From the NCBI GenBank assembly GCA_900543885.1, contig UQTA01000007.1, positions 1-64,000 on the forward strand: 64,000 bases of DNA, given 5' to 3'. The notes under the pieces are model-generated. The model did not search any database. It saw nothing but the letters and a program-made list of their open reading frames with translations, and was not told the DNA's origin. The stretch comes from an uncultured Clostridium sp. (lineage in GTDB: Bacteria; Bacillota; Clostridia; Lachnospirales; Lachnospiraceae). A program made the translations under genes and the position numbers. Shown piece by piece: positions 52,912 through 62,239 of the stretch. The stretch's first letter is position 1. Every line of letters begins with the position of its first letter.

Positions 52912-55503
52912 TTACTCTGCTTTTGCGCTCAGATGATTGCCTTCAGGCGCAACATCGATCACAATCGTGGATCCTTCTTCTACCTGATCTGCAAGAATGA
53001 TACGTGCAGCCAGTGTTTCCACATTCTTCTGAAGGTAACGTTTCAGAGGACGTGCACCATATACCGGATCATATCCATGATCCGTAATAAATGTCTTAGC
53101 AGCATCTGTAAGACGCAGCTTCAGCTCTCTGTCTGCCAGACGTTTGTTCAGGTCTGCTACGCACAGATCAACAATACGGCTGATATTATCCTTAGTCAGA
53201 GGCTTGAACAGGATCATTTCGTCCAGACGGTTCAAAAACTCCGGTCTGAAGTGGGACTTCAGATCATTCATGACCATCTCTCTTGCTTCTTCACGGATAT
53301 TGCCGTTTTCATCAATTCCCTCTAATAGATACTGGGAACCGATATTGGAAGTCAGGATAATGATCGTGTTCTTAAAGTCTACGGTTCTGCCCTGTGAATC
53401 AGTGATACGTCCATCATCCAGTACCTGCAGCAGTACATTAAATACATCAGGATGGGCTTTCTCTACCTCGTCAAAAAGGACAACACTATATGGTTTACGG
53501 CGTACTGCCTCTGTCAGCTGACCACCTTCATCATAGCCAACATAGCCTGGAGGCGCTCCGATGAGACGAGCCACAGAATGTTTCTCCATGTACTCACTCA
53601 TATCAATGCGCACCATATTGGATTCATCATCAAACAATGACTCTGCCAGTGCCTTGGCAAGTTCTGTTTTACCTACACCGGTAGGTCCTAAGAACAGGAA
53701 GGAACCGATAGGCTTTGTAGGATCCTTGATACCAGCCTTGGAACGGATGATGGCATCTGTAACCTTTTCTACTGCCTCGTCCTGTCCTACTACACGTTTA
53801 TGAAGGACTTCATCCAGATGTAAGGTCTTGCTGCGCTCACTTTCCGTCAGCTTTGCAACCGGAATGCCGGTCCACTTAGATACGATACGGGCGATCTCAT
53901 CTTCTGTTACACTTTCATGTACCAGGCTCAGATCCTCATTTTTAACCTTTTCTTCTTCTGCTTCCAATTCTTTCTGTAACTGAGGAAGTTTGCCGTACTG
54001 CAGCTCTGCAGCCTTATTCAGGTCATATTTCTGTTTCGCATCCTGAATCTGACGGTTTACAGCCTCAATCTCCTCACGGAGACTGGATAATTTGTCTACG
54101 CTGGCTTTTTCATTCTGCCACTGGGCTTTGCCTGCAGCAAATTTCTCATGAAGCTCTGCCAGTTCTTTCTGCAAGTCTTCCAGACGTTCTTTGCTCAGTC
54201 TGTCTGTTTCCTTCTTAAGAGCCGCTTCCTCGATCTCCATCTGCATGATCTTACGTGACAGTTCATCCAGCTCTGCCGGCATACTGTCCAGTTCTGTCTT
54301 GATCATGGCACATGCTTCATCTACCAGGTCAATGGCCTTATCCGGAAGGAAACGGTCAGATATATAACGGTCAGAAAGCACGGCCGCACTTACCAGCGCG
54401 GAGTCTGCGATCTTTACACCGTGGTAAACTTCGTAACGCTCTTTCAGGCCACGAAGGATAGAAATAGTATCTTCTACTGTAGGTTCAGCTACCATGACAG
54501 GCTGGAAACGACGTTCCAGAGCAGCATCTTTTTCAATATACTGACGGTATTCATTTAAGGTAGTTGCACCGATACAGTGAAGCTCGCCTCTTGCAAGCAT
54601 AGGCTTTAACATATTTCCGGCATCCATAGAGCCTTCTGTTTTGCCTGCACCTACAATGGTGTGTAACTCATCGATAAACAGGATGATCTGACCTTCGCTC
54701 TTCTTGACTTCTTCCAGAACAGCTTTCAGACGTTCCTCAAATTCACCTCTATATTTAGCACCAGCTACCAGAGAACCCATATCCAGGGCAAACAGCTTTT
54801 TATCTTTTAACCCATCAGGAACGTCACCGCGGACAATTCGCTGTGCCAGACCTTCTACAACTGCTGTTTTACCAACACCAGGTTCACCAATAAGGACCGG
54901 ATTGTTTTTTGTCTTTCTTGAAAGAATACGGACTACATTTCGAATCTCACTGTCACGGCCGATAACCGGATCCAGCTTCTGCTCTCTGGCACGTTCTACC
55001 AGATCGTAGCCGTATTTCTGTAATGTATCATAAGTTGCCTCCGGGTTGTCACTTACCACTCTCTGATTTCCTCTTACAGTGGAAAGCGCCTGAAGGAACT
55101 TTTCTCTGGTAATACCATAGGTCTTAAACAGATCCTTCATTTCCTTAGAAGGCTGCTTTAACAGAGCCAGGAAAAGATGCTCTACGGAAACGTATTCATC
55201 TCCCATGGCCTTCGCTTCGTCTTCTGCATTGATCAGGACTTTGTTCAGGTCATTGCTGATATACAGCTGTCCTCCTCCGCTTACCTTGGTCAGTTTTTCT
55301 ATGGCCTGCTTTGCTTCGTTTTTAAACATATCGCCCTGGATGCCCATTTTTGTGATCAGTTTCATGATCAGGCTGTCTTCCAGAGTCAGCAGGCTGTACA
55401 GCAGATGCGGCTGGTCGATCTGCTGGTTTCCATATTCATATGCCAGCTTTTCGCAGTTCTGAACTGCTTCCATTGATTTCTGAGTAAATTTATTAATATT
55501 CAT
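52912..55503 (-). CDS. clpB: ATP-dependent chaperone ClpB
   Basis: This 863-residue cytoplasmic disaggregase has an N domain (about 1-145), a first AAA module (Walker A GEPGVGKTAVVEG near residue 205, and DELHTIVGAG), a middle coiled coil (about 405-525), a second AAA module (Walker A GPTGVGKTELAKAL near 605, DEVEKAHPDVFN) and the usual C-terminal domain. It resolves protein aggregates with DnaK. The ATG at 55503 (MNINKFTQKS, GGGGAG upstream) is chosen over an earlier in-frame start at 55629, which lies upstream of the promoter. It is under CIRCE/HrcA control. Confidence 0.96.
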   Translation of the reverse strand: MNINKFTQKSMEAVQNCEKLAYEYGNQQIDQPHLLYSLLTLEDSLIMKLITKMGIQGDMFKNEAKQAIEKLTKVSGGGQLYISNDLNKVLINAEDEAKAMGDEYVSVEHLFLALLKQPSKEMKDLFKTYGITREKFLQALSTVRGNQRVVSDNPEATYDTLQKYGYDLVERAREQKLDPVIGRDSEIRNVVRILSRKTKNNPVLIGEPGVGKTAVVEGLAQRIVRGDVPDGLKDKKLFALDMGSLVAGAKYRGEFEERLKAVLEEVKKSEGQIILFIDELHTIVGAGKTEGSMDAGNMLKPMLARGELHCIGATTLNEYRQYIEKDAALERRFQPVMVAEPTVEDTISILRGLKERYEVYHGVKIADSALVSAAVLSDRYISDRFLPDKAIDLVDEACAMIKTELDSMPAELDELSRKIMQMEIEEAALKKETDRLSKERLEDLQKELAELHEKFAAGKAQWQNEKASVDKLSSLREEIEAVNRQIQDAKQKYDLNKAAELQYGKLPQLQKELEAEEEKVKNEDLSLVHESVTEDEIARIVSKWTGIPVAKLTESERSKTLHLDEVLHKRVVGQDEAVEKVTDAIIRSKAGIKDPTKPIGSFLFLGPTGVGKTELAKALAESLFDDESNMVRIDMSEYMEKHSVARLIGAPPGYVGYDEGGQLTEAVRRKPYSVVLFDEVEKAHPDVFNVLLQVLDDGRITDSQGRTVDFKNTIIILTSNIGSQYLLEGIDENGNIREEAREMVMNDLKSHFRPEFLNRLDEMILFKPLTKDNISRIVDLCVADLNKRLADRELKLRLTDAAKTFITDHGYDPVYGARPLKRYLQKNVETLAARIILADQVEEGSTIVIDVAPEGNHLSAKAE

Positions 55504-55561
55504 ATGCCCACTCCCCTTTCCGGAACTGTGCGTTTGTTGTCTTGTTCTTTGTTCTACGTGT

Positions 55562-55604
55562 ACTATAACACTAGTTGTTAGCACTGTCAATGGTTGAGTG
55601 CTAA
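55562..55604 (-). promoter_or_regulatory. clpB promoter overlapped by a CIRCE element
   Basis: On the minus strand, TTGACA (rc of 55585-55590), 17 bases and TATAGT (rc of 55562-55567) make a near-perfect promoter. The CIRCE repeat TTAGCACTG-N9-GAGTGCTAA (55578-55604), one base off the perfect 9-9-9 inverted repeat, covers its -35. HrcA binding here would repress clpB until heat shock. This is a well-known arrangement for clpB/groE in Firmicutes. Confidence 0.9.
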
Positions 55605-55622
55605 TTTTTTGTAAAAATTTAT

Positions 55623-55684
55623 TTGACAAAATATCTCCCCCTCCATATAATAAGCTTATATTCTAACTCCAGCCCGAAGGGGCT
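55623..55684 (+). promoter_or_regulatory. Promoter and leader hairpin of the surface protein gene
   Basis: TTGACA (55623-55628), 17 bases, TATAAT (55646-55651): a full-consensus sigma-A promoter. The coding start is 190 bases further on, so the leader is long. AGCCC-GAAG-GGGCT (55671-55684), followed by TTTCT, forms a small hairpin near its 5' end. Apart from that, the leader shows nothing I recognise. Confidence 0.8.
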
Positions 55685-55846
55685 TTCTAAAACTTCTTAT
55701 TTTATTTTCAGAAATTTCCAAATTATGATCCACGGAATTTCCATGTATGCACCTTGACAAATCAAAAAATATCCTCGATCCCCTTTCGCTGTTTACTTAT
55801 GATCAAATAACATTTAGGCCATATTTTAATGTAAAGGAGAACAAGT

Positions 55847-56851
55847 ATGAAGAAAGAAAACAATATTATAAAGATTTGTGGATCTATGTGCTTTATCCTG
55901 TGCATAATCTGCTCTGTCTATACATATCCCTCTATGGCACAGGAAATGAAAAGTATTACTTTTTCCAAAAAACTGACCAGAGAAGAGGCTGCCGCTTTTA
56001 AAGAGCCGGACAATACCTATGAAGATGAAAACGGAATCCGATATCAGCTGCTAAACTGGGAACTGGAAGAAAAAACGGGAGAAGAAAAAAAGATTCCCTT
56101 AGAAAAGCAGATCCGTTATCTTGGACTGGAAGAAGGTGAAGAAATCCCGGAAACGATTTATGCCGAAGTACCGGCCCCAAAGCCGGAATTACCAGAAACG
56201 GAAAGTGCTGAAACCCCATCAGGAAAAAGCCATTTAGAGGAAACACAGCCCCCACTATCAGGCTCACTCCACCAGGCAGACATACGAATCATAAATGAAC
56301 AATGGAAAGATGATCTATGTCTCCCAGTCACATTTTATTCCTATGGTGCAGATGAATATCAGCTGGGAGAGATTACCATTTCAGCGGGAACCCATAACCT
56401 TCTTGAAGAAACTGCCCAGGAAAGTCATCACATCCTGGACTGTCTTGGGCTGTCTGACCAGGCATATCATATTACTTCTATGGTTTGGAACGGAGAAACA
56501 TTTACAGATGAAGAAGGACAAGTCTGCCGCAATGCACTTGCTCTTGGAGAGCGGCTTTTAAAAGATGTAGAAGTTACATATAAAGGCGAAGGAACCTTAA
56601 AAGAACCTGATTATTATGAGCTTCATACTGTATATCAGGCGGAAAAATATGAAGAAGAATCCACGATAGAACTAATACCCCAGACACCTGAAAGTCTTCC
56701 TGATCCTGCTGCAAAACAAGGTCCCTTCTGGTATCTGATCCGAACCGGCTTTGTGATCACAATAGCTATTGGTATCTTTGGCATCCTTACCGGTATCATC
56801 CTGCTGCTTATCCTGAACCGGCGCAAAAAAGAAGAAAAAGATCATTTATAA
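55847..56851 (+). CDS. Signal-anchored surface protein of unknown function
   Basis: This 334-residue protein has a signal peptide (about 1-31, ending MAQ), an outer region with a Pro/Glu-rich stretch (about 105-140), a beta-rich part and a C-terminal membrane helix (about 296-322) followed by NRRKKEEKDHL, so it is a single-pass type I-like membrane protein with a short basic tail inside. No family is recognised. The ATG has AAAGGAG upstream. It is divergent from clpB, with its own strong promoter, and is followed by element G. Confidence 0.78.
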   Translation: MKKENNIIKICGSMCFILCIICSVYTYPSMAQEMKSITFSKKLTREEAAAFKEPDNTYEDENGIRYQLLNWELEEKTGEEKKIPLEKQIRYLGLEEGEEIPETIYAEVPAPKPELPETESAETPSGKSHLEETQPPLSGSLHQADIRIINEQWKDDLCLPVTFYSYGADEYQLGEITISAGTHNLLEETAQESHHILDCLGLSDQAYHITSMVWNGETFTDEEGQVCRNALALGERLLKDVEVTYKGEGTLKEPDYYELHTVYQAEKYEEESTIELIPQTPESLPDPAAKQGPFWYLIRTGFVITIAIGIFGILTGIILLLILNRRKKEEKDHL

Positions 56852-56897
56852 CCAAACCGCTTTCAAAAATACAGCTTCAAAATGTCATCCCAGTATG

Positions 56898-57105
56898 ATA
56901 TGATGATACTAGGGTCAAAAGGTCAGAAATCCGATGCAAGCTTGCTTGCAAGAGGATTTTTGACCTTGGGACCCGCAAAAAACATGAATAAGCAGCCATT
57001 TTTCATAGAAAAATGAGCGGATTATGAATGTTTTTAGGATTGTGAGAGCACGCTGTGCGAAACAATCCGGTATCATAGGGGCAAAAGACCTTTTGACCCC
57101 AACAT
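56898..57105. repeat. Large hairpin element G
   Basis: ATATGATGA...GGTCAAAAGGTC near 56898 pairs with GACCTTTTGACC...CATCATAT ending at about 57112. Inside are AAATCC/GGATTT around CTTGC-TTG-CAAG, then AACAT...ATGTTT enclosing CATTTTTC/GAAAAATG, then GGATTGT/ACAATCC around GCAC-GCT-GTGC. It fills the gap between the surface protein and HD genes. It ends just before the likely start of the HD gene. Confidence 0.7.
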
Positions 57106-57150
57106 CATATGATGGATAATACAGCATGGGGAAAAGAGGTAAAACAGAGT

Positions 57151-57681
57151 ATGATTAAAAAGGCGGCTGAATTCGCAAAACGGGCTCATGATGGTGTTTA
57201 CAGAAAAGGGACGCAGATTCCTTATATTACCCATCCTATGGAAACGGCAGCCATTGTAACGGCATTTACAGATGAACCGGAAATGATAGCTGCTGCCCTT
57301 TTACACGATGTAATAGAAGACGCCGGGGTTACAAAAGAAGAACTGGAAGAACAGTTTGGCCCCAGAGTGGCCTTTCTGGTAGACAGCGAAAGCGAAGACA
57401 AGTCTAAAAGCTGGATAGAGCGCAAAGGCAGTACCGTGGAACATTTAAAGACTGCCACCAGAGCCGAAAAGATACTGGCACTTGCGGACAAGCTAAGCAA
57501 TATCCGCAGCACAGCCAGAGACTATCTGGTCCTTGGAGACGAAGTCTGGCAGCGTTTTAACCAGAAAGACAAGCAGATGCAAGGCTGGTATTACAAAGGC
57601 GTAGCAGAGGCCCTGAAAGAATTTAAAGGCCACATCTATTATGAAGAATACGTAATGCTGTGTGAAAAAGTATTTGGTTAA
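57151..57681 (+). CDS. Single-domain HD hydrolase, RelA/SpoT-hydrolase-like
   Basis: The protein has about 176 residues from ATG 57151, with AAGAGG about eleven bases upstream. An earlier ATG at 57109 lies in element G with no ribosome site. The HD motifs are RAHDG, THPMETAA and LLHDVIEDAG (His52-Asp53), then ADKLSNIRS near residue 115, all as in the hydrolase half of RelA/SpoT. The synthetase and regulatory domains are absent, so it is the small-alarmone-hydrolase type (Mesh1-like). (p)ppGpp or related nucleotides are the likely substrate. The gap to the deacetylase gene is eleven bases. Confidence 0.85.
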   Translation: MIKKAAEFAKRAHDGVYRKGTQIPYITHPMETAAIVTAFTDEPEMIAAALLHDVIEDAGVTKEELEEQFGPRVAFLVDSESEDKSKSWIERKGSTVEHLKTATRAEKILALADKLSNIRSTARDYLVLGDEVWQRFNQKDKQMQGWYYKGVAEALKEFKGHIYYEEYVMLCEKVFG

Positions 57682-57692
57682 GGGAGAAGAGA

Positions 57693-59024
57693 ATGAGAAG
57701 AATGAAAAGCAGAGTTCTTGCGGCGATCATGGCTGCAGGAATGATTTTTACTGCCCAGGGAATGACCGCTCTGGCAGGAACAACGGGGATCGGCGCAGCA
57801 AAACCCGCACAGTCCACACAAGGTCCCGGAGATGTTTCAAAAGATGTAGACAATGTTGTAGTAAATGATGAAAATACAGATACAGGCACAAATACAGGCG
57901 ATACAAATACGGTTCAGCCTGATCCAGGTAAAAACACAGAACAGACAGCTGCAGATACCCCGCTTCAGGTAAATTACAGCGCATATTTCAGAAATCAGGG
58001 CTGGAGCAATACTACCGCTGACAACCAGGCATTAGCAGCACCGGCTGATTCATGGGTCACATCTATGAGAGCTAATCTGATCAACATTCCATCAGGAGCT
58101 CAGATCGGCATTCGCTATAAAGTAAATTTAAGTGGTACAGGCTGGCTTGACTGGAAAGCAGACGGAGTAGAAAATGGCGGCGCTTCTGCGGAAAATCCAC
58201 TGGAATCTATTGCCATGGAACTGACCGGCTCCTCCGCATCTTCCTATGATCTGTATTACAAAGTTTATCAGAACGGCTCCTGGACTGACTGGTCCATGAA
58301 TGGTTCCCCTGCTGGAACCGAAGGCATTGGACTGAGAGTAGACGGCATTAAGGCTTCCATTACAGCCAAAGATGCAGGCGCACCGAAAGATATGGCAAAT
58401 TCCAACATTGATCCTTCAAAGCCTATGATCGCCCTGACTTTTGACGATGGGCCAAGAGCTTCTGTTACAAACCGTATTCTGGACAGTTTAGGACAGTACG
58501 GTGGAAGAGCCACTTTCTTTATGGTAGGAACCAATGTTTTACAAAATGGCGACGTGATCCGCCGTATGACAGCTCAGGGCTGTGAGGTTGCAAATCACAC
58601 CAATGACCATAAATACATATCCAAGCTGAGCAATGAAGGAATTGTCAGCCAGGTAAGCGCTGTTAATCAGAAAGTAGCTTCTGTTTGCGGTGTTTCACCG
58701 GTTGTGATGCGTCCGCCAGGCGGCTATATTGATGCCCATTCCCTTTCTGTTCTTGGTTCCATGGGAATGCCTGCGATCATGTGGTCTATTGATACAAGAG
58801 ACTGGCAGCACAGAAATGCGCAGAAAACCATCAACACTGTCCTGACTCAGGTAAAAGATGGAGATATTATCCTGATGCATGATATTTACGATGCTACTGC
58901 AGATGCAGCAGTTGCTCTTATTCCTGAACTGACCGCCAGAGGATATCAGCTGGTAACTGTCAGTGAACTGGCAGCAGCCAGAGGCGGAATGGCTGCAGGT
59001 CATAAATATAGTCAGTTCCGCTGA
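57693..59024 (+). CDS. Secreted polysaccharide deacetylase with ChW-like repeats
   Basis: This 443-residue protein has a signal peptide (about 1-28), a Thr/Asn/Asp-rich linker, a domain with tryptophan-rich repeats (about 92-225: FRNQGWSN, GTGWLDWKADG, NGSWTDWSMNG), like the clostridial hydrophobic-W cell-surface repeats, and a NodB/CE4 domain (about 240-425). The catalytic motifs are TFDDGP, HTNDHKY, RPPGGY, DTRDW and ILMHD. It should remove acetyl groups from peptidoglycan or another sugar polymer. It is the second gene after the HD hydrolase and ends at a strong terminator. Confidence 0.92.
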   Translation: MRRMKSRVLAAIMAAGMIFTAQGMTALAGTTGIGAAKPAQSTQGPGDVSKDVDNVVVNDENTDTGTNTGDTNTVQPDPGKNTEQTAADTPLQVNYSAYFRNQGWSNTTADNQALAAPADSWVTSMRANLINIPSGAQIGIRYKVNLSGTGWLDWKADGVENGGASAENPLESIAMELTGSSASSYDLYYKVYQNGSWTDWSMNGSPAGTEGIGLRVDGIKASITAKDAGAPKDMANSNIDPSKPMIALTFDDGPRASVTNRILDSLGQYGGRATFFMVGTNVLQNGDVIRRMTAQGCEVANHTNDHKYISKLSNEGIVSQVSAVNQKVASVCGVSPVVMRPPGGYIDAHSLSVLGSMGMPAIMWSIDTRDWQHRNAQKTINTVLTQVKDGDIILMHDIYDATADAAVALIPELTARGYQLVTVSELAAARGGMAAGHKYSQFR

Positions 59025-59061
59025 TCCTGAAAATCACATAAATAAGCCCAGATATATGATA

Positions 59062-59106
59062 AAGCAGATGCAAACCACATGTAGATCGCGTGGTTTGCAC
59101 CTGCTT
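59062..59106. terminator. Terminator between deacetylase and MATE genes
   Basis: AAGCAGATGCAAACCAC and GTGGTTTGCACCTGCTT pair, followed by a T run on the plus strand and A-rich sequence for the other. It serves the two convergent genes. Confidence 0.85.
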
Positions 59107-59149
59107 TTTATATAAAGGGGATGTGCAGTTAATACATGACAACAGTTTA

Positions 59150-60508
59150 TTAATCAACATTGACTTCCTGACCTGCTTCTTTGCCAGTAAGCCATGGACC
59201 TCTTCTGTAGAACAGGATAGATAATGTTGTTGCGACACACCAGCCTACCGGCCATGCGCACCAGATACCAGTTGCTCCCAGTACTGTCTTAGAGAATACA
59301 AAGGCAAGTACTACACGCAGGATCAGATCGGTAAAGGTTGCGATCATAAAGTTCTTCATCAGTCCGGCGCCTCTTAAGATACCATCGGCTACCAGCTTTG
59401 CGGAAACTACAAAGTAGAATGGAGACAGGATCTTTAAGTAGGTAATACCGGTATGCATTGCCAGCTCTGTAGGTTCGTCCATAAAAAGCTTTAATACAAT
59501 GTTTCCTCCGAAGAAATACAGTAAAAACAGAGGAAGGCTTAACATCCACACCATTTTTACACCGGCACGGAAGCCATCTTTGATACGAGGCATTTTTCTT
59601 GCACCCAGGTTCTGGGCTGTGTAGTTGGAAATACCATTTCCCAGCGTAGTAAAGGAAGTGATGACCAGGTTATTTAATTTAACAGCTGCAGAGTAACCTG
59701 CCATAACAGGTGCTCCAAACCCGTTGATGATACTCTGGATCACAATGTTTCCCAGGGAAATAAAACTTTGCTGTAAGGTACTTGGAATGGCAATGACCAC
59801 GATCTGCATTAAGATCTGCCAATCAAAGATAGGAGCTTTTTCTTTTCCTTCAATTTTTGCCAGCCTGCGGAAGATAACTACCATTGCAAGGACACAGCTG
59901 ACACCCTGACAAAGGAAGGTTGCCCACGCAACACCTGCAACTCCCATATGAAAGGCTTTTACAAACCAGATATCAACTGCAATATTGGAAGTAGAAGAAG
60001 CAGCCAGGAAGTAAAACGGTGTTTTGGAATCTCCCAGTGCTGAGAAGATACCCGTTGCAATATTATAGAAGAATACGAATGGCAGGCCCCATGCGTAAAT
60101 ATCCAGATACAACTTAGAATCAGCAAATACTTCATCTGGTGTACGGATCAGCTTTAACAATGCTCCGGCTCCAGTGATGCCGATAAGCATCAGGATAAGA
60201 CATACAAACGCGCTGAAGATACAGGCGGTGTACACGGCTGTTTTCATTCCCTTAAAATCTTTTGCGCCGAAAAGTTTTGATACAACAACAGAGCATCCCA
60301 TATTGCATCCAAAAGCGAACGCAATGAAGATCAATGTGATCTCATAGCTGTTTCCTACTGCTGCCAGCGCATTTTCACCGATAAACTTGCCAGCTACCAG
60401 ACTGTCAGCGATATTATATAACTGCTGGAAGATAATACTTCCAAAAAGCGGCAGACAAAATTGCCAAAGTACCTTTTCAGGATTTCCTACAGTCAGATCC
60501 TTATTCAT
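59150..60508 (-). CDS. MATE-family efflux transporter
   Basis: This 452-residue integral membrane protein has twelve hydrophobic helices in two homologous halves, with GSIIFQQLYNIADSLVAGK in the first and the repeated GIPSTLQQSFISLGN-like IAIPSTLQQSFISLGN in the second. This is typical of Na+- or H+-coupled MATE drug/toxin exporters. Its start overlaps the end of the cytidylate kinase-like gene by eight bases, so the two are co-expressed. The substrate is unknown. Confidence 0.9.
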   Translation of the reverse strand: MNKDLTVGNPEKVLWQFCLPLFGSIIFQQLYNIADSLVAGKFIGENALAAVGNSYEITLIFIAFAFGCNMGCSVVVSKLFGAKDFKGMKTAVYTACIFSAFVCLILMLIGITGAGALLKLIRTPDEVFADSKLYLDIYAWGLPFVFFYNIATGIFSALGDSKTPFYFLAASSTSNIAVDIWFVKAFHMGVAGVAWATFLCQGVSCVLAMVVIFRRLAKIEGKEKAPIFDWQILMQIVVIAIPSTLQQSFISLGNIVIQSIINGFGAPVMAGYSAAVKLNNLVITSFTTLGNGISNYTAQNLGARKMPRIKDGFRAGVKMVWMLSLPLFLLYFFGGNIVLKLFMDEPTELAMHTGITYLKILSPFYFVVSAKLVADGILRGAGLMKNFMIATFTDLILRVVLAFVFSKTVLGATGIWCAWPVGWCVATTLSILFYRRGPWLTGKEAGQEVNVD

Positions 60509-61121
60509 TGCCTTTCTCCTCCATCTCTTTCAGGCTGTTTATGATCACATTTACACAGCCATCTGTACCTAATTTACTGCTGGAGAGCATCATATCATAG
60601 CTTTCAGGCTGTCCCCACGCAGTTTCTGAATAAAAATCAAAAAAATGCTTTCTCATACGATTAATATGTTTGATCCGGTGAGCCGCTTCTTTTTCATTGA
60701 TCTGATTCCGTTTCATCACACGTCTGATCTTGCTGTTCTCATCTGCGTAGATAAAAACGGAAAGCTGGTCCTCTTTCGGGATAATAGAAGAAGCGCATCG
60801 GCCAATGATCACACAAGGTCCCTGTTTGGAAATCTTTTTAATAACATCTTCCTCTGCGGTATATGCCATCTGACTTTCAGAATAAAATGTATTTCCTATG
60901 CTTGCAATATCTGCATAGGGATTTCCGCTTAAAAACTGAATACTGTTAATGGGAGATTCCTCTTTCTTGGAGATAAAATCGCTGCTTAATCCAGATTCCA
61001 GTGCCGCTTTTTTGATCAAAAGCTTATCGTAGCAGGGGATTCCTAACGTTCTCGACAGTTTCTCACCAATTTCACGACCGCCGCTGCCATACTCACGGCC
61101 AATACAAATGATTTTTTTCAT
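60501..61121 (-). CDS. Cytidylate kinase-like family protein
   Basis: The protein has about 206 residues from the ATG at 61121. A longer frame to 61229 has no site. A P-loop IGREYGSGGREIGEKLS begins at residue 7, and the rest (VIIGRCAS, KRNQINEKEAAHRIKHINRMR lid-like helices) matches the cytidylate kinase-like family of Clostridia, whose nucleotide substrate is not shown. It probably is not the essential Cmk. It is translationally coupled to the MATE gene and divergent from a LysR regulator. Confidence 0.85.
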   Translation of the reverse strand: MKKIICIGREYGSGGREIGEKLSRTLGIPCYDKLLIKKAALESGLSSDFISKKEESPINSIQFLSGNPYADIASIGNTFYSESQMAYTAEEDVIKKISKQGPCVIIGRCASSIIPKEDQLSVFIYADENSKIRRVMKRNQINEKEAAHRIKHINRMRKHFFDFYSETAWGQPESYDMMLSSSKLGTDGCVNVIINSLKEMEEKGNE

Positions 61122-61268
61122 ACCATCCACTTCTTTCTCTTGTAGATTCGTTGCAGAATGTTGTTTTTTCACATCGGCTGTATTATAATCCGTAATAAGA
61201 TATATGTAAAATATTAAAAATGAAAACAAGATATATCATATAGATATATAAGGAGAAACAGAAACAGC

Positions 61269-62159
61269 ATGAATATCAGCTATGATTATTACAGAGTCTT
61301 CTATTATGTTGCAAAATACAAAAGCTTTACCGGTGCGGCAGATGCACTTCTCAACAGCCAACCCAACATTACCCGGACCATGAAAAAGCTGGAAAAAGAA
61401 CTGGAATGCACTTTATTTGTGCGTCAGCGTCATGGAATCGCCCTGACTCCGGAAGGTGAAAAGCTGTATGCGCATGTTTCTGCTGCCTTTGAACATATTT
61501 CCTACGGTGAACAGGAGATCGCAAGGGATAAAAGCCTTCAATCCGGTATCGTCACTGTTGCTGCCAGTGAAATGGCACTTCACTGTATACTGCTTCCCGC
61601 ACTTAAAAAATTCCGCAGTGCTTATCCAGGCATCCACATCCGTATCCAGACCCACTCTACCCCCAAAGCCATTGACGTTCTTAAAAAGGGCCTGGCGGAT
61701 TTTGCCATCGTAACAGATCCTTTTGAATTGCCTTCCGGCCTGTATTCCCGTATTTTGCGAAGTATTCAGGAAGTTCCTGTCTGCAGCGGTGTATTTTCTC
61801 TTTCTACAGGAACCTCTTTAACTGCAGAACAGCTACGGCATTACCCTATTATTGGTCTTGGGGAAAAAACAAGCTCCTTTACCTTTTTTTCAGATTATTT
61901 CAATAAACGTGGGGAAACATTTTCACCGGAAATAGAAGTAGCAACTTCAGAACAGATCCTGCCAATGGTCCGGTCCGATCTTGGTATTGGTTTTGTGCCT
62001 ACTGACTTTTTACAAAAAGAAAATATGGAAAATCTTATTATCTTGAATATGGAGCCGCCGATCCCAAAGAGAAATCTTTGTATGGTGAAGCGGAAAAATG
62101 TATCTTTAAGCATTGCAGCTTCTGAACTGGAACAGCTGATACAAAAAGTGAGTCTATAA
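61269..62159 (+). CDS. LysR-family transcription regulator
   Basis: This 296-residue protein has an N-terminal winged helix (YKSFTGAADALLNSQPNITRTMKKL) and a two-lobed effector domain (about 90-290). It begins with a YDYYRVFYYVAKY variant of the family start. The ATG has AAGGAGA about twelve bases upstream. It is divergent from the kinase-like/MATE pair, so it is likely to control that pair. A matched hairpin terminator follows. Confidence 0.9.
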   Translation: MNISYDYYRVFYYVAKYKSFTGAADALLNSQPNITRTMKKLEKELECTLFVRQRHGIALTPEGEKLYAHVSAAFEHISYGEQEIARDKSLQSGIVTVAASEMALHCILLPALKKFRSAYPGIHIRIQTHSTPKAIDVLKKGLADFAIVTDPFELPSGLYSRILRSIQEVPVCSGVFSLSTGTSLTAEQLRHYPIIGLGEKTSSFTFFSDYFNKRGETFSPEIEVATSEQILPMVRSDLGIGFVPTDFLQKENMENLIILNMEPPIPKRNLCMVKRKNVSLSIAASELEQLIQKVSL

Positions 62160-62160
62160 A

Positions 62161-62207
62161 AAATGTGCTGGTGCGAAATAAAGCTTATATTTCGCACCAG
62201 CACATTT
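62161..62207. terminator. Terminator between LysR and lipoprotein genes
   Basis: A perfect 19-bp stem (62161-62179 with 62189-62207) flanked by A's and T's. It serves both convergent genes. Confidence 0.9.
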
Positions 62208-62239
62208 TTATTTTAACGCTGTTTAACCTTAAGTTATTC

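Noticed and set aside
55747..56001. An 84-codon plus-strand frame overlapping the start of the surface protein gene
   Set aside because: The other frame has the AAAGGAG site, a signal peptide and much greater length.
57109..57150. Earlier ATG of the HD hydrolase
   Set aside because: It lies at the end of element G, has no ribosome site, and adds residues that do not fit the family start.
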